NCBI GenBank assembly: GCA_025462985.1
Contig: JAOAPP010000808.1
Location: 1-23,816, forward strand
DNA from: Bryobacterales bacterium
GTDB lineage: Bacteria > Acidobacteriota > Terriglobia > Bryobacterales > Bryobacteraceae
DNA: 23,816 nt
Direction of reading: 5' to 3'
The notes below the pieces were generated by a model, which was given only the letters and a program-made list of their open reading frames with translations, searched no databases and was not told where the DNA came from. Shown here piece by piece: positions 1 to 7,385 of this stretch (within the stretch, counting starts at the first letter, position 1; each line of letters opens with the position of its first letter). The position numbers were made by a program, and so were the translations under genes.

Positions 1-98
1 GGGAAAGCGTGCATTACGTGATGCCCGCGGGTGGCCAGTTCGCGGCTTAACTGCACCTGAAAAGGGTGACCAGCAAAGTCGTGTATCAAACAGCGCAT
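1..98 (-). CDS. Glycosyltransferase family 4, N-terminal fragment (cut by window edge)
   Basis: Only the first 32 codons are present, starting at an ATG at 98..96; the rest lies left of the window. The visible protein begins MRCLIHDFAGHPFQVQLSRE and continues through ELATRGHHVMHAF. This resembles the start of GT-B glycosyltransferases of the WcaI/WbuB type: a first beta strand, a GHPFQ loop near the acceptor site, and a helix ending in a RGH turn. It lies 43 bases downstream of the preceding GT4 gene on the same strand, so it is probably the next gene of the polysaccharide operon and adds a sugar to the repeat unit at the inner membrane. Donor and acceptor cannot be inferred from this fragment. 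Confidence 0.6.
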   Translation of the reverse strand, partial: MRCLIHDFAGHPFQVQLSRELATRGHHVMHAF

Positions 99-141
99 AA
101 GTAGGATGTGGAGAGAGAAGTTGCAATTGAGAAGGCCGCGA

Positions 142-1347
142 CTAGACTCCGGCCTCGGCATTGACGTTCGGCGTAACATCGCTTCCGCTTTGGACGAGGT
201 CGAGGAAGATGCGGCTATTGGTTTCGATATCGAAGTATTTTTCGTAGCAGGAGCGGGCGTGGCAGTGCATGGCTTCCCGCTCCCCGCCTGTCAGCGCGGT
301 CCAGCGTTTCAGAAGGTTGGTTGTTCCTTCGAGAGTGTCCGGCTCGACCAGTCCTGCCGACTCTCCCTCCACTTCACGCCAGATATTGACTTTGTTCGAG
401 ATGAGCACCGGGGTGTGACACGCAAGTGATTCCACAACGCTGATGCCGAAGTTTTCCTGATGCGAAGGAAGGATGTACATATCGGCGGCTCGCATAGCGG
501 CCCACTTTGCGCCTTCATAGAGCGGTCCGGTCCACAAGACGCGATCCTGGAGGCCGAGTTCGTTGCCCAGAGATTGGAACTTATTGACGGTGGCCGGATC
601 GCCCGGACCTGCCATCACCAGCACCACATCCCGATACTCATCTCGGAGGCGGGCATAGCTTTGCAATAGTAAGTCGATTCCTTTTTTCTCGTGAATGCGG
701 CTTAGATAAAGGCAGAACTTACGGCCTTTGAGCGCCGGGTGCAGAGCGGAAAATTCTCGGGATGCCGCTGCGCGATCGATGAAGCCTTTGGTTTCGGGAG
801 GAGACGTGATTCCGTAACCCACCACGACCGGGTTGCACTGATAGGGCAAGAAGGCATTGTGCGCCAGCTGTTTTTCTTCTTCCGTGGTGAACAGAACGGC
901 GGCGGCATCGCGCATCACCTTGCTTTCAAAGAAGCGCCAGTAAAGCTTCTTTTTGAGGTTCTTGTGCGGATAATATTGCTGGAACCACGGGTCGAGTGCG
1001 CCGTGAATGAATAAGTAGTACGGAATCTGCCGGCGTTTGGCCACTTTCCAGACGGCATAGCTGAAGTACATCCAAATGCCGTGAACAACGACAGCGTCAA
1101 AGTTTGCGATGTTTGCTGAGAGCCATTGATCGAGATGCCCGGAATAGCCGAACATTCCAAGTGATCCCTTTCCCACCGCGTGGACTGGTAGGTGCCAGTC
1201 TTTCAGCCACGGAGAGGAGGGGTCGTCGACGCAGGCCACCTCCACATGCAACCCGCGCTTTTGGGCCTGGGTGGAGAGATTCTTAAAACCCTGGACAGGG
1301 CCGCCCCAAGCCGGATTGAGTGTCCGGATTACAAAAAGAATGCGCAT
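142..1347 (-). CDS. Glycosyltransferase family 4 (GT-B fold)
   Basis: A 401-residue enzyme predicted to transfer a sugar from a nucleotide donor to the lipid-linked repeat unit at the cytoplasmic face. The N-terminal Rossmann half starts MRILFVIRTLNPAWGGPVQG (the GGP loop is typical of GT4). The C-terminal half has the donor-site elements: LSRIHEKKGID near residues 215-225, MAGPGD at 245-250, and the retaining EX7E motif in ENFGISVVE with glutamates at 298 and 306. I chose the ATG at 1347; a TTG ten codons upstream (1377) keeps the frame open but adds residues not expected for the family. It follows the acetyltransferase gene after 64 bases, the loosest spacing in this half of the operon. Sugar specificity is not readable. 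The family call is firm. Confidence 0.9.
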   Translation of the reverse strand: MRILFVIRTLNPAWGGPVQGFKNLSTQAQKRGLHVEVACVDDPSSPWLKDWHLPVHAVGKGSLGMFGYSGHLDQWLSANIANFDAVVVHGIWMYFSYAVWKVAKRRQIPYYLFIHGALDPWFQQYYPHKNLKKKLYWRFFESKVMRDAAAVLFTTEEEKQLAHNAFLPYQCNPVVVGYGITSPPETKGFIDRAAASREFSALHPALKGRKFCLYLSRIHEKKGIDLLLQSYARLRDEYRDVVLVMAGPGDPATVNKFQSLGNELGLQDRVLWTGPLYEGAKWAAMRAADMYILPSHQENFGISVVESLACHTPVLISNKVNIWREVEGESAGLVEPDTLEGTTNLLKRWTALTGGEREAMHCHARSCYEKYFDIETNSRIFLDLVQSGSDVTPNVNAEAGV

Positions 1348-1411
1348 AGGATTCCGCTTTTCGAAGGAAGAAGGCAAAGGCCTTCGGGAACGACAGCCGG
1401 TAGGTTGTGAT

Positions 1412-2005
1412 CTAGGAAGCGAGCGGCTTCAGGATCCTGCGGCGAATAAACGCGGCCGGATTGCCGGCATGGATCTCATAGGGAGGAACACTCTTGGCGG
1501 CAATGCTGCCCACCGTGACGATGGCGCCTTCGCCGATGACGACACCGGGACACACCACTGCTCTGGCGCCGACCCACGATCCACGTTCGCAGACGATCGG
1601 CCTTCGAAACAGCTTCATATTCGTCAGTGACCAGTCGTGATTGCCGGTGCAAAGATAAACGCCTTGTGACAAGCAGACATGCGGGCCGATTGTGACTTGC
1701 GCCAGGTTATCGATCCAGAGGTCCTCTCCCAGCCAGGAGTAATCGCCCACTTCGAGATACCAGGGAAACTTCACGCGCAGGCCGGGCTTGCTATAAACGC
1801 CTTTTCCGATTCTGGCTCCAAACAGGCGCAGCAGCCAGGAACGAAACCCGGAAAAAGGAATGAGCGAACAGCGCAAAAGAGGCAGCCCGACAAAAAACCA
1901 GACTGCTTCCTTCAACAGCGAAGAGCCACGATCGAGCTCGCTATTATCAGGCGCGCTGAGGTCTACCTGCAGCAACTCCTGATTGGCTAGTTCGTTTGGA
2001 TACAT
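1412..2005 (-). CDS. WcaF-like polysaccharide O-acetyltransferase (left-handed beta helix)
   Basis: A 197-residue hexapeptide-repeat acyltransferase, likely to transfer acetyl from acetyl-CoA to a sugar of the growing polysaccharide. The middle (about residues 90-185) shows the stepwise small/I-V-L-x-x pattern of a left-handed beta helix: GDYSWLGEDLWIDNL, TIGPHVCLSQGVYLCTGNHD, GSWVGARAVVCPGVVIGEGA. The TGNHD histidine is the usual catalytic position in this group, and the end NPAAFIRRRI is the typical acyl-CoA-side closing segment. The closest pattern I recognise is the colanic acid acetyltransferase WcaF. The ATG at 2005..2003 overlaps the hldA stop by one base (TGATG), so translational coupling is likely; the TTG directly before it is less likely. 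Its substrate sugar is unknown. Confidence 0.88.
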   Translation of the reverse strand: MYPNELANQELLQVDLSAPDNSELDRGSSLLKEAVWFFVGLPLLRCSLIPFSGFRSWLLRLFGARIGKGVYSKPGLRVKFPWYLEVGDYSWLGEDLWIDNLAQVTIGPHVCLSQGVYLCTGNHDWSLTNMKLFRRPIVCERGSWVGARAVVCPGVVIGEGAIVTVGSIAAKSVPPYEIHAGNPAAFIRRRILKPLAS

Positions 2006-3066
2006 CAAACGGCGACGCTCTGGTTAGGTCCGAAGGAGGGAGCGGAGTCGTGCCGCTCGCGATCCCGAAAAATGACTTCCGACAGATCATCCCAGCCGAT
2101 CGGCGCTGTGCCGGCTTTGCGGACTACCAAACTCGCGGCGATATTGGAAAGCTGTACGGCGGTCAGCATGTCGAGACCGGATCCCAAAACCGTGGCTACG
2201 GTGGAGATCACGGTGTCGCCTGCGCCGGAGACGTCGAAAACTTCTTCGGCCAGCGCCGGGAAGTGATAGGAATGTTCGCCGGTGAACAGGGTCATGCCGT
2301 CGGCGCCCTGGGTGACCAGCAGCGATTTGCATTGCAAGCGCCCGAGCAGTTCGAAGCCGGCGACCGACATTTCGTGCTCTTCCATGGCGATGGCAATAGA
2401 GGCGGCTTTGAACTCCTTCAGGTTGGGCGTAATGCAGGTGGCGCCGGAGTACGGCGTGTAGTCCGAGCGTTTGGGATCGACCAAGACGGGAATTGAGCGG
2501 GAGGCGCAGGCCGCGATGACCTTGCGTGTGAAGCCCGCGCCCAGGACGCCTTTGGCGTAATCGGACAGGATGACCGCATGGCAGCCCTCGTCAAGAATTG
2601 CGACGACCTTTTCAAGCAGCTGGTCGCCGGTGGCCGTGGTCAGCGCTTCGGAGGATTCTTCATCCATGCGAACGATCTGATGGTTGTCGCACATCACCCG
2701 TGTTTTGCAGGTAGTGGGGCGGCTCGATTCGGTGACGATTCCGGTGACTTCGATCTTGTTTTCCGCGAGGATACTCATCAACCGCTGCGCGGAAGAGTCC
2801 GCTCCAATAACGCCGGCAAGAATCGCCTGGGCTTTGAGGCCAGCAATGTTGAGCGCGACGTTTCCCGCTCCTCCGGCAACAACTCTCTCTCGCTTGACGG
2901 CGAGCACTGGCACGGGAGCTTCCGGCGAGATCCGTGTAACAGTACCAAGGATGTAGCGGTCGAGCATGAGATCGCCGACCACGAGAACGCGGGTCCCGGC
3001 AAAACCATCCCGCGGGATGGTCGCTGCAATAGAAGCAGGGAGAGCCGCACCGGAGTGGATGTTCAT
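2005..3066 (-). CDS. hldA: D-glycero-beta-D-manno-heptose 7-phosphate kinase (pfkB/ribokinase family)
   Basis: A 353-residue kinase expected to phosphorylate heptose 7-phosphate at C1, giving the 1,7-bisphosphate in nucleotide-heptose synthesis. Visible elements: VLVVGDLMLDRYILG near residues 27-41 (RfaE/HldA N-terminal pattern), GGAGNVALN at 65-73, DPKR at 197-200, and the pfkB signature GAGDT at 281-285 with the catalytic base at D284. Its length matches the stand-alone kinase rather than the roughly 480-residue bifunctional HldE; the nucleotidyltransferase half is encoded separately at 3680-4711. The ATG overlaps the gmhA stop by four bases (ATGA), and its stop overlaps the acetyltransferase start. 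Context with gmhA and gmhB supports the heptose role over other pfkB kinases. Confidence 0.93.
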   Translation of the reverse strand: MNIHSGAALPASIAATIPRDGFAGTRVLVVGDLMLDRYILGTVTRISPEAPVPVLAVKRERVVAGGAGNVALNIAGLKAQAILAGVIGADSSAQRLMSILAENKIEVTGIVTESSRPTTCKTRVMCDNHQIVRMDEESSEALTTATGDQLLEKVVAILDEGCHAVILSDYAKGVLGAGFTRKVIAACASRSIPVLVDPKRSDYTPYSGATCITPNLKEFKAASIAIAMEEHEMSVAGFELLGRLQCKSLLVTQGADGMTLFTGEHSYHFPALAEEVFDVSGAGDTVISTVATVLGSGLDMLTAVQLSNIAASLVVRKAGTAPIGWDDLSEVIFRDRERHDSAPSFGPNQSVAV

Positions 3067-3677
3067 AAAGTGTTGTTAAAGAAACGGGTTTCAATCAGCT
3101 CGCAGATCATGTGATAAGCCGCCAAATGGAACTCCTGGATGCGCGCCGTATTGCCGCCCGGAGCCGCCAGGACCAGGTCATAATCGGAGGCGTTTTCGAG
3201 CGGTTTCTGACCGGTCATCAGAATGGTCGAGACTCCGAGGCTCCGGGCCATTTGAAGGCCTTTCACGACATTGGGGGAACTTCCGCTTGTGCTGATGCCG
3301 AGAGCGATGTCACCGGGCCGCCCCAAGGCTTCCACCTGGCGGGCAAAGACGTCGTCGTAGGCGAAATCGTTAGCGCAGGAGGTCATCACTGCCGCATCGG
3401 TGCACAATGCGATGGCGCCCAACGCGCGACGCCGGCTCTTTTGAAAGCGAACGACCAGTTCGCCGCACAGGTGTTGCGCGTCGGAGGCGCTTCCTCCGTT
3501 GCCGAACACCAGCAGCTTGCCACCACGTTCATAGGAATCGCCCAGCAGGCGAGCCGCTTCCGCGACTGCCGCCGGGAAGACCGACTTTGCTGCATTCTCG
3601 AAGAGTTTTGCGATTTCGAAAAAGCGATCGGCTACCGCGACGGTGGAGGATGTGGAGGTTTCCTGTACGTCATTCAT
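3063..3677 (-). CDS. gmhA: Sedoheptulose 7-phosphate isomerase
   Basis: A 204-residue SIS-domain enzyme converting sedoheptulose 7-phosphate to D-glycero-D-manno-heptose 7-phosphate, the first step of the pathway. Visible: GNGGSASDAQH at residues 59-69 with the metal-ligand histidine, GISTSGSSPN at 127-136 (phosphate-binding serine loop), and RIQEFH at 179-184, matching the RIQEIH active-site segment of E. coli GmhA. The frame stays open upstream to 3917, but that extension overlaps the upstream fusion gene and reads as low-complexity arginine-rich shadow sequence. I therefore start at the ATG at 3677, which gives the normal family length and sits two bases after the upstream stop. It overlaps hldA by four bases. 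Confidence 0.94.
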   Translation of the reverse strand: MNDVQETSTSSTVAVADRFFEIAKLFENAAKSVFPAAVAEAARLLGDSYERGGKLLVFGNGGSASDAQHLCGELVVRFQKSRRRALGAIALCTDAAVMTSCANDFAYDDVFARQVEALGRPGDIALGISTSGSSPNVVKGLQMARSLGVSTILMTGQKPLENASDYDLVLAAPGGNTARIQEFHLAAYHMICELIETRFFNNTL

Positions 3678-3679
3678 AT

Positions 3680-4711
3680 TCAATTTGCAATTACCTGGGA
3701 GGACTTGATTTGTTCCACAGCCGCACAGAACGACTGTGCTGACCGGCCAGTACCGGCCGGGGGGTTGGACGAGAGCAGGATCCCGGTGCAGCCGGCCGCT
3801 TCCGCGGCTTGGACATCGGAGAGCGCGTCGCCAATCACGAAGCAATTTTCGCGCTGGCAATGGAAGTCGGCGAGCGCCCGTTCGATCATTGCGGTGCCGG
3901 GCTTTCGGCACTCGCACTGCTCGGCGAGCGAGTGCGGGCAGAAGTAAAAGCGGGCAATCTGGATACCGTAGGGAGCCAGTTGCCGCAGCATCTCAGAGTT
4001 CACTGCGACGAATGATTCGTAGTCGAAGTAGCCGAGGCCCATTCCTTGTTGATTGGTAATGACGGCCAACGAGAACCCCGCGTTCTGCAGGGTCCGCAAA
4101 CCGTCTCCAACGCCTTCGAGCAGCCGAACTTTTGAAGGATCCCTGAGGAAATGGCTGTTCTCGATCAGTGTTCCGTCGCGGTCGAGAAGCACGAGTGGGC
4201 CTTTCAGCCCTTGGGCCGGCTTCTCGGGAGATGCGTAAAGGGAAAGCTCCTGGATACGCTTCACAATCGCGCTGGTGCTGATTTCATGATTTACCGGGAT
4301 GACAGCGCAAGCGCCGCCATAGGCCTCCACCAGCGGGGCCGACTTGAGCTGAGAAACCTGGTAGTCGCCACCTTTGATATAAATGTCCGGCCGCAGCAGC
4401 TCAATCAAAGAAGCGGGCCGGGTTTCGGTCATAAGCGTGACGGCATCCACGCAGCGCAGGGCGGCAATGACGCTCATCCGGAACTCCTGCTTGACGATAG
4501 GACGAAGCGGATTCTTGTAGGAACGTACCGATTCATCGGAGTTGACAGCGACAATCAGGCGGTCGCACATAGTGCGCGCAGTCTGAAGATAATCAACGTG
4601 CCCGGCGTGCAGCAGATCGAAAGCACCGCAGGTGAAACCGACTTTGAGGCCCTGATCGCGCCACTCGCCGCGAAGTGCGCTTAATTCTTCGGATGTGCAG
4701 ATATTTGACAT
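3680..4711 (-). CDS. Fusion: heptose 1-phosphate nucleotidyltransferase (HldE C-terminal type) plus GmhB phosphatase
   Basis: A 343-residue two-domain protein (from the ATG at 4711). Residues about 10-155 are a nucleotidyltransferase with GAFDLLHAGH (HxGH at 35-38) and RPDIYIKGGDYQ near 107-118, as in the HldE/RfaE C-terminal domain that forms ADP-heptose. Residues about 170-315 are a HAD phosphatase of the GmhB type: LDRDGT with aspartates at 177 and 179, TNQQG near 219, a Cys-x-His...Cys-x-Cys zinc set in CPHSLAEQCECRKP (258-270), and GDALSD near 294. The fusion joins steps 3 and 4 of the pathway on one chain. A GTG at 4747 overlaps the upstream stop (GTGA) and could add 12 residues; I prefer the ATG because the protein there starts as family members do. 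Nucleotide specificity is inferred from family only. Confidence 0.9.
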   Translation of the reverse strand: MSNICTSEELSALRGEWRDQGLKVGFTCGAFDLLHAGHVDYLQTARTMCDRLIVAVNSDESVRSYKNPLRPIVKQEFRMSVIAALRCVDAVTLMTETRPASLIELLRPDIYIKGGDYQVSQLKSAPLVEAYGGACAVIPVNHEISTSAIVKRIQELSLYASPEKPAQGLKGPLVLLDRDGTLIENSHFLRDPSKVRLLEGVGDGLRTLQNAGFSLAVITNQQGMGLGYFDYESFVAVNSEMLRQLAPYGIQIARFYFCPHSLAEQCECRKPGTAMIERALADFHCQRENCFVIGDALSDVQAAEAAGCTGILLSSNPPAGTGRSAQSFCAAVEQIKSSQVIAN

Positions 4712-4743
4712 GCCTAATTTAATAGGCGGAATAAAGATTTCGG

Positions 4744-6312
4744 TCACTGGCTTTTGGGCACTGCCTCATAACGAACGAGAGTCACGATTGCGGGGCGCTT
4801 CCCCGGCAGTGGATCGGGTACTCTGTGGGACGTTTTCAGGAAGAAGCGCGTGACGATGGCCACCGGAATCCAGCCCAACATAAGTATGGCTAAGTTGCGT
4901 GCGGTGACAATAAGTCCAGTGACGGCCATCTCAGTCTGGAAGAGCATCCACAGGGACATTAATAGCGCCAGGAACTTAATCAGCTCCGGCACCCGGCCCA
5001 AAACGACCCGGACAGTGAAGTTCATCAGGAGACAGAGCACAATGGGATACACAAAAGCTCCCGGTATGCCGAAATCGGAGATACCGCCGGTCAACAATGA
5101 ATTCGCTTCATCTTTAGCCGGCAGGCCCAATTGCGGGTTGGCCACCATCTCCTCCATCCCGAGCGCTAATATCTTGTCTTTGTCTCCAGCGAGCGAGTAG
5201 ATAGCACTGGGAGTAGCCATGCCAAGGCCAAAAAGCACGATTTGACCGTGAAGCCCGGGATGCGTCCGCGACTGTACAACGAGATCTGAAAAATACGGCA
5301 GGACGAAAGTGCGGTCTCGCAAATTGGCAGCCATATCCTCGTCGAAGCTCGCATTGCGACCGTCTTTGATGAACTTAACAGCACTTGTCACTAGCTCACC
5401 GAGGGGCATATCGGGAGCGCCCATTCTTTTTGCGGCTCCCGATTGTTCTGCTGAATATCGCATGGCGTAGTACAGCATGTTGACGCAATAGAGACCCGCC
5501 AGACAGGCTGACACAACCATAGCTTTCTTCCAGAGTGGGCTCCTCCAGCGGTCACCCACCAAGGTGAAAGCAAATACCAAGCAGAACAGAGAATAGATAA
5601 TCGCTCTTCTGCCCGACGGCAGCAGGCATGCGATCTCCACCAGCAGCAACAACCGAAACGGAAGCGTTCTACGGAGCAGGTTGCTTTTGTTTCTGAGAAG
5701 TACGGTTATAGCTGGAAGAGTAGGACCGATGATGCCCGCCATCGTTCCAGCCACTGTGACGTGGCGGTCATCGGAAACGGCGGCGCCCATATAGCCGATC
5801 TGACCGGTAGCCAAAGCGCCTAGATAGATGAGAACTCCTATATAGACATAGATGACATCGGTATTGAGCAGCTTGGTTCGGTCCAAACGGATGGGCCGTT
5901 CCACAATGAAGCCGACCAGGAACAGGGCGGCGCTGATCCAAAGCACCAGGCTGATGGCAGTCGAGAGATCGTCCTGCGGCCGGTAAAAGTGTTCCGCGAT
6001 CGTTTGATGGGTTTTGGCGAGTTGTAGGGCGGTGTTCAAGCTGCCAAGAGCGTAACCGAGCAAGAGGCCGCAACTGGCAACCCAGGTAAACCGAAGATCC
6101 TGGCATTTGACGACCAGCAGGTAAACCGAGCGGCAGACAACGATTGATCCAACTGCCGCACCGATTTCAAAACCCGTGTTGGTCCGGAACAAATAGGTGA
6201 ACCAGCCGGCCAGAAACAGGAGTAAGGGCATCCCCCAACCCAATTCCTGGACGATGGCTGGGGAGGTGACCTCCGGGCTGAATAAATAGGCGGATCCGGT
6301 TCTGCCGGTCAT
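4744..6312 (-). CDS. Polytopic membrane protein, candidate O-antigen/EPS polymerase (Wzy type)
   Basis: A 522-residue protein with about 11-13 hydrophobic segments, for example around residues 26-41, 49-68, 76-92, 114-138, 154-170, 190-205, 220-245, 265-285 and several after 415. A long hydrophilic stretch at about 288-375 (rich in charged residues, with RDRTFVLPYFSDLVVQSRT) probably forms the large periplasmic loop typical of Wzy polymerases. No family signature is certain, as expected for this fast-evolving group. The call rests on topology and on its position beside the Wzx flippase, glycosyltransferases, Wza and Wzc genes, in a locus otherwise lacking a polymerase. The ATG overlaps the upstream stop by one base (TAATG). 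An O-antigen ligase-like role is the alternative. Confidence 0.65.
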   Translation of the reverse strand: MTGRTGSAYLFSPEVTSPAIVQELGWGMPLLLFLAGWFTYLFRTNTGFEIGAAVGSIVVCRSVYLLVVKCQDLRFTWVASCGLLLGYALGSLNTALQLAKTHQTIAEHFYRPQDDLSTAISLVLWISAALFLVGFIVERPIRLDRTKLLNTDVIYVYIGVLIYLGALATGQIGYMGAAVSDDRHVTVAGTMAGIIGPTLPAITVLLRNKSNLLRRTLPFRLLLLVEIACLLPSGRRAIIYSLFCLVFAFTLVGDRWRSPLWKKAMVVSACLAGLYCVNMLYYAMRYSAEQSGAAKRMGAPDMPLGELVTSAVKFIKDGRNASFDEDMAANLRDRTFVLPYFSDLVVQSRTHPGLHGQIVLFGLGMATPSAIYSLAGDKDKILALGMEEMVANPQLGLPAKDEANSLLTGGISDFGIPGAFVYPIVLCLLMNFTVRVVLGRVPELIKFLALLMSLWMLFQTEMAVTGLIVTARNLAILMLGWIPVAIVTRFFLKTSHRVPDPLPGKRPAIVTLVRYEAVPKSQ

Positions 6313-7376
6313 TAACTAGCCACCTCAATGTGGGCCATATTCGTGTCTCTTAAGAAGAGCGCTCTGTTCAGGGTTTTGGTCAGGACCTGCTGATGCGTGG
6401 TCCCGTTGGCAATACAGCGAGCACGACCCTGTTTCGCGATAGCGGCGCGCCACGTTTCATTTTGGAGGAGCTGCTTGCACTTGACAGCGCACTCCTCAGG
6501 CGTGCTCCAAAAGACGGCTTCCACGTTTTCTGTATAAAGGCAGCGATGCTCGTCTGTGCGTTCGGCGCAGAGAACGCCACCTAAATAGGGCACCTCAAAC
6601 GAGCGCGTTGTTACGGCGTCACGATTACCCTTGGAGAGCAGCCCCAGTGTGACCTTGGCGCATTGAATCGCCTTGGCATAATTTTCGTTTTGATAAAGCC
6701 CGGGACTACGCCAAAAAGGCTTGAGCACCGGCCACTCCTTGGCCTTGTGCCAGGCGTGGCCATGTAACGCGAGTGGGACGCCGAGCTCGATGAGCCGGGC
6801 CATAAAGGGGCCGCGTTCAGGCATCCATGTGCCGACAAAAAGAACCTCGCTTGACCACTTCACGCGGTCTTCGTCAGTGAGAGGCCAGGGGGCGTGAGCC
6901 ACCTCGTCGGCGGAGCGGTCCAGCCGGAGAACGTCCTTTGCTCCGGCAGCATAAGCCTCCTCGATGTTTTCATCCCGGACTACGGTGATGAGGCTGTAAT
7001 GAGGAACCGACTTCAGATAGAGCCGCCATTTGCGGCCGTCGCGCTTGCCGTACGGGTCGTCGTGATTGTAGCTGATGACACAGCCGTACCGCTTTTTGAG
7101 TTCTTCAATGAGGGCCGGCCCGGTCAGTTCTCCTCCCTCGATCCAGACCAGATCAAAGGACGTGGACGGCAGGCTGGTCAGTACTTTCCGGCCGATGTGA
7201 CTGTCCATGAAAAGCGCCCCGGTGTGGTGAATCCAAGAGGAGATATAGCGGTTCGACGGCAGCAGATCTCGAGGATTGATAAGGACAACCTTGTGTCCGA
7301 GCCGCTCCATCGCGCGCGCGCGGTGAAGCGTGGTGCCGGAGGCCAGTCCCAGATAGAGTATCGACAGGTATTTCAC
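6312..7376 (-). CDS. CgeB-like glycosyltransferase (GT-B, glyco_trans_1_2 type)
   Basis: A 354-residue putative glycosyltransferase. The N terminus MKYLSILYLGLASGTTLHRA and the central SYNHDDPYGKRDGRKW and LFVGTWMPERGPF segments fit the CgeB/DUF3880-like group. The C-terminal half holds TTRSFEVPYLGGVLCAERTDEH near residues 257-278, the donor-binding signature of these proteins, followed by a short helical tail. It likely adds one sugar of the repeat unit. The start is a GTG at 7376..7374, nine bases after the flippase stop; no other start fits the conserved N terminus. It ends overlapping the polymerase start. Its donor is unknown. Confidence 0.82.
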   Translation of the reverse strand: MKYLSILYLGLASGTTLHRARAMERLGHKVVLINPRDLLPSNRYISSWIHHTGALFMDSHIGRKVLTSLPSTSFDLVWIEGGELTGPALIEELKKRYGCVISYNHDDPYGKRDGRKWRLYLKSVPHYSLITVVRDENIEEAYAAGAKDVLRLDRSADEVAHAPWPLTDEDRVKWSSEVLFVGTWMPERGPFMARLIELGVPLALHGHAWHKAKEWPVLKPFWRSPGLYQNENYAKAIQCAKVTLGLLSKGNRDAVTTRSFEVPYLGGVLCAERTDEHRCLYTENVEAVFWSTPEECAVKCKQLLQNETWRAAIAKQGRARCIANGTTHQQVLTKTLNRALFLRDTNMAHIEVAS

Positions 7377-7385
7377 GGTTGAGGT

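Noticed and set aside
3678..3917. 80-codon N-terminal extension of gmhA
   Set aside because: Overlaps the end of the fusion gene, is arginine/proline rich, and would make GmhA far longer than the family; the ATG at 3677 gives the normal 204 residues.
3111..3947. 278-codon open frame on the plus strand
   Set aside because: Lies opposite gmhA and the fusion gene, both with clear catalytic motifs; no protein pattern of its own.
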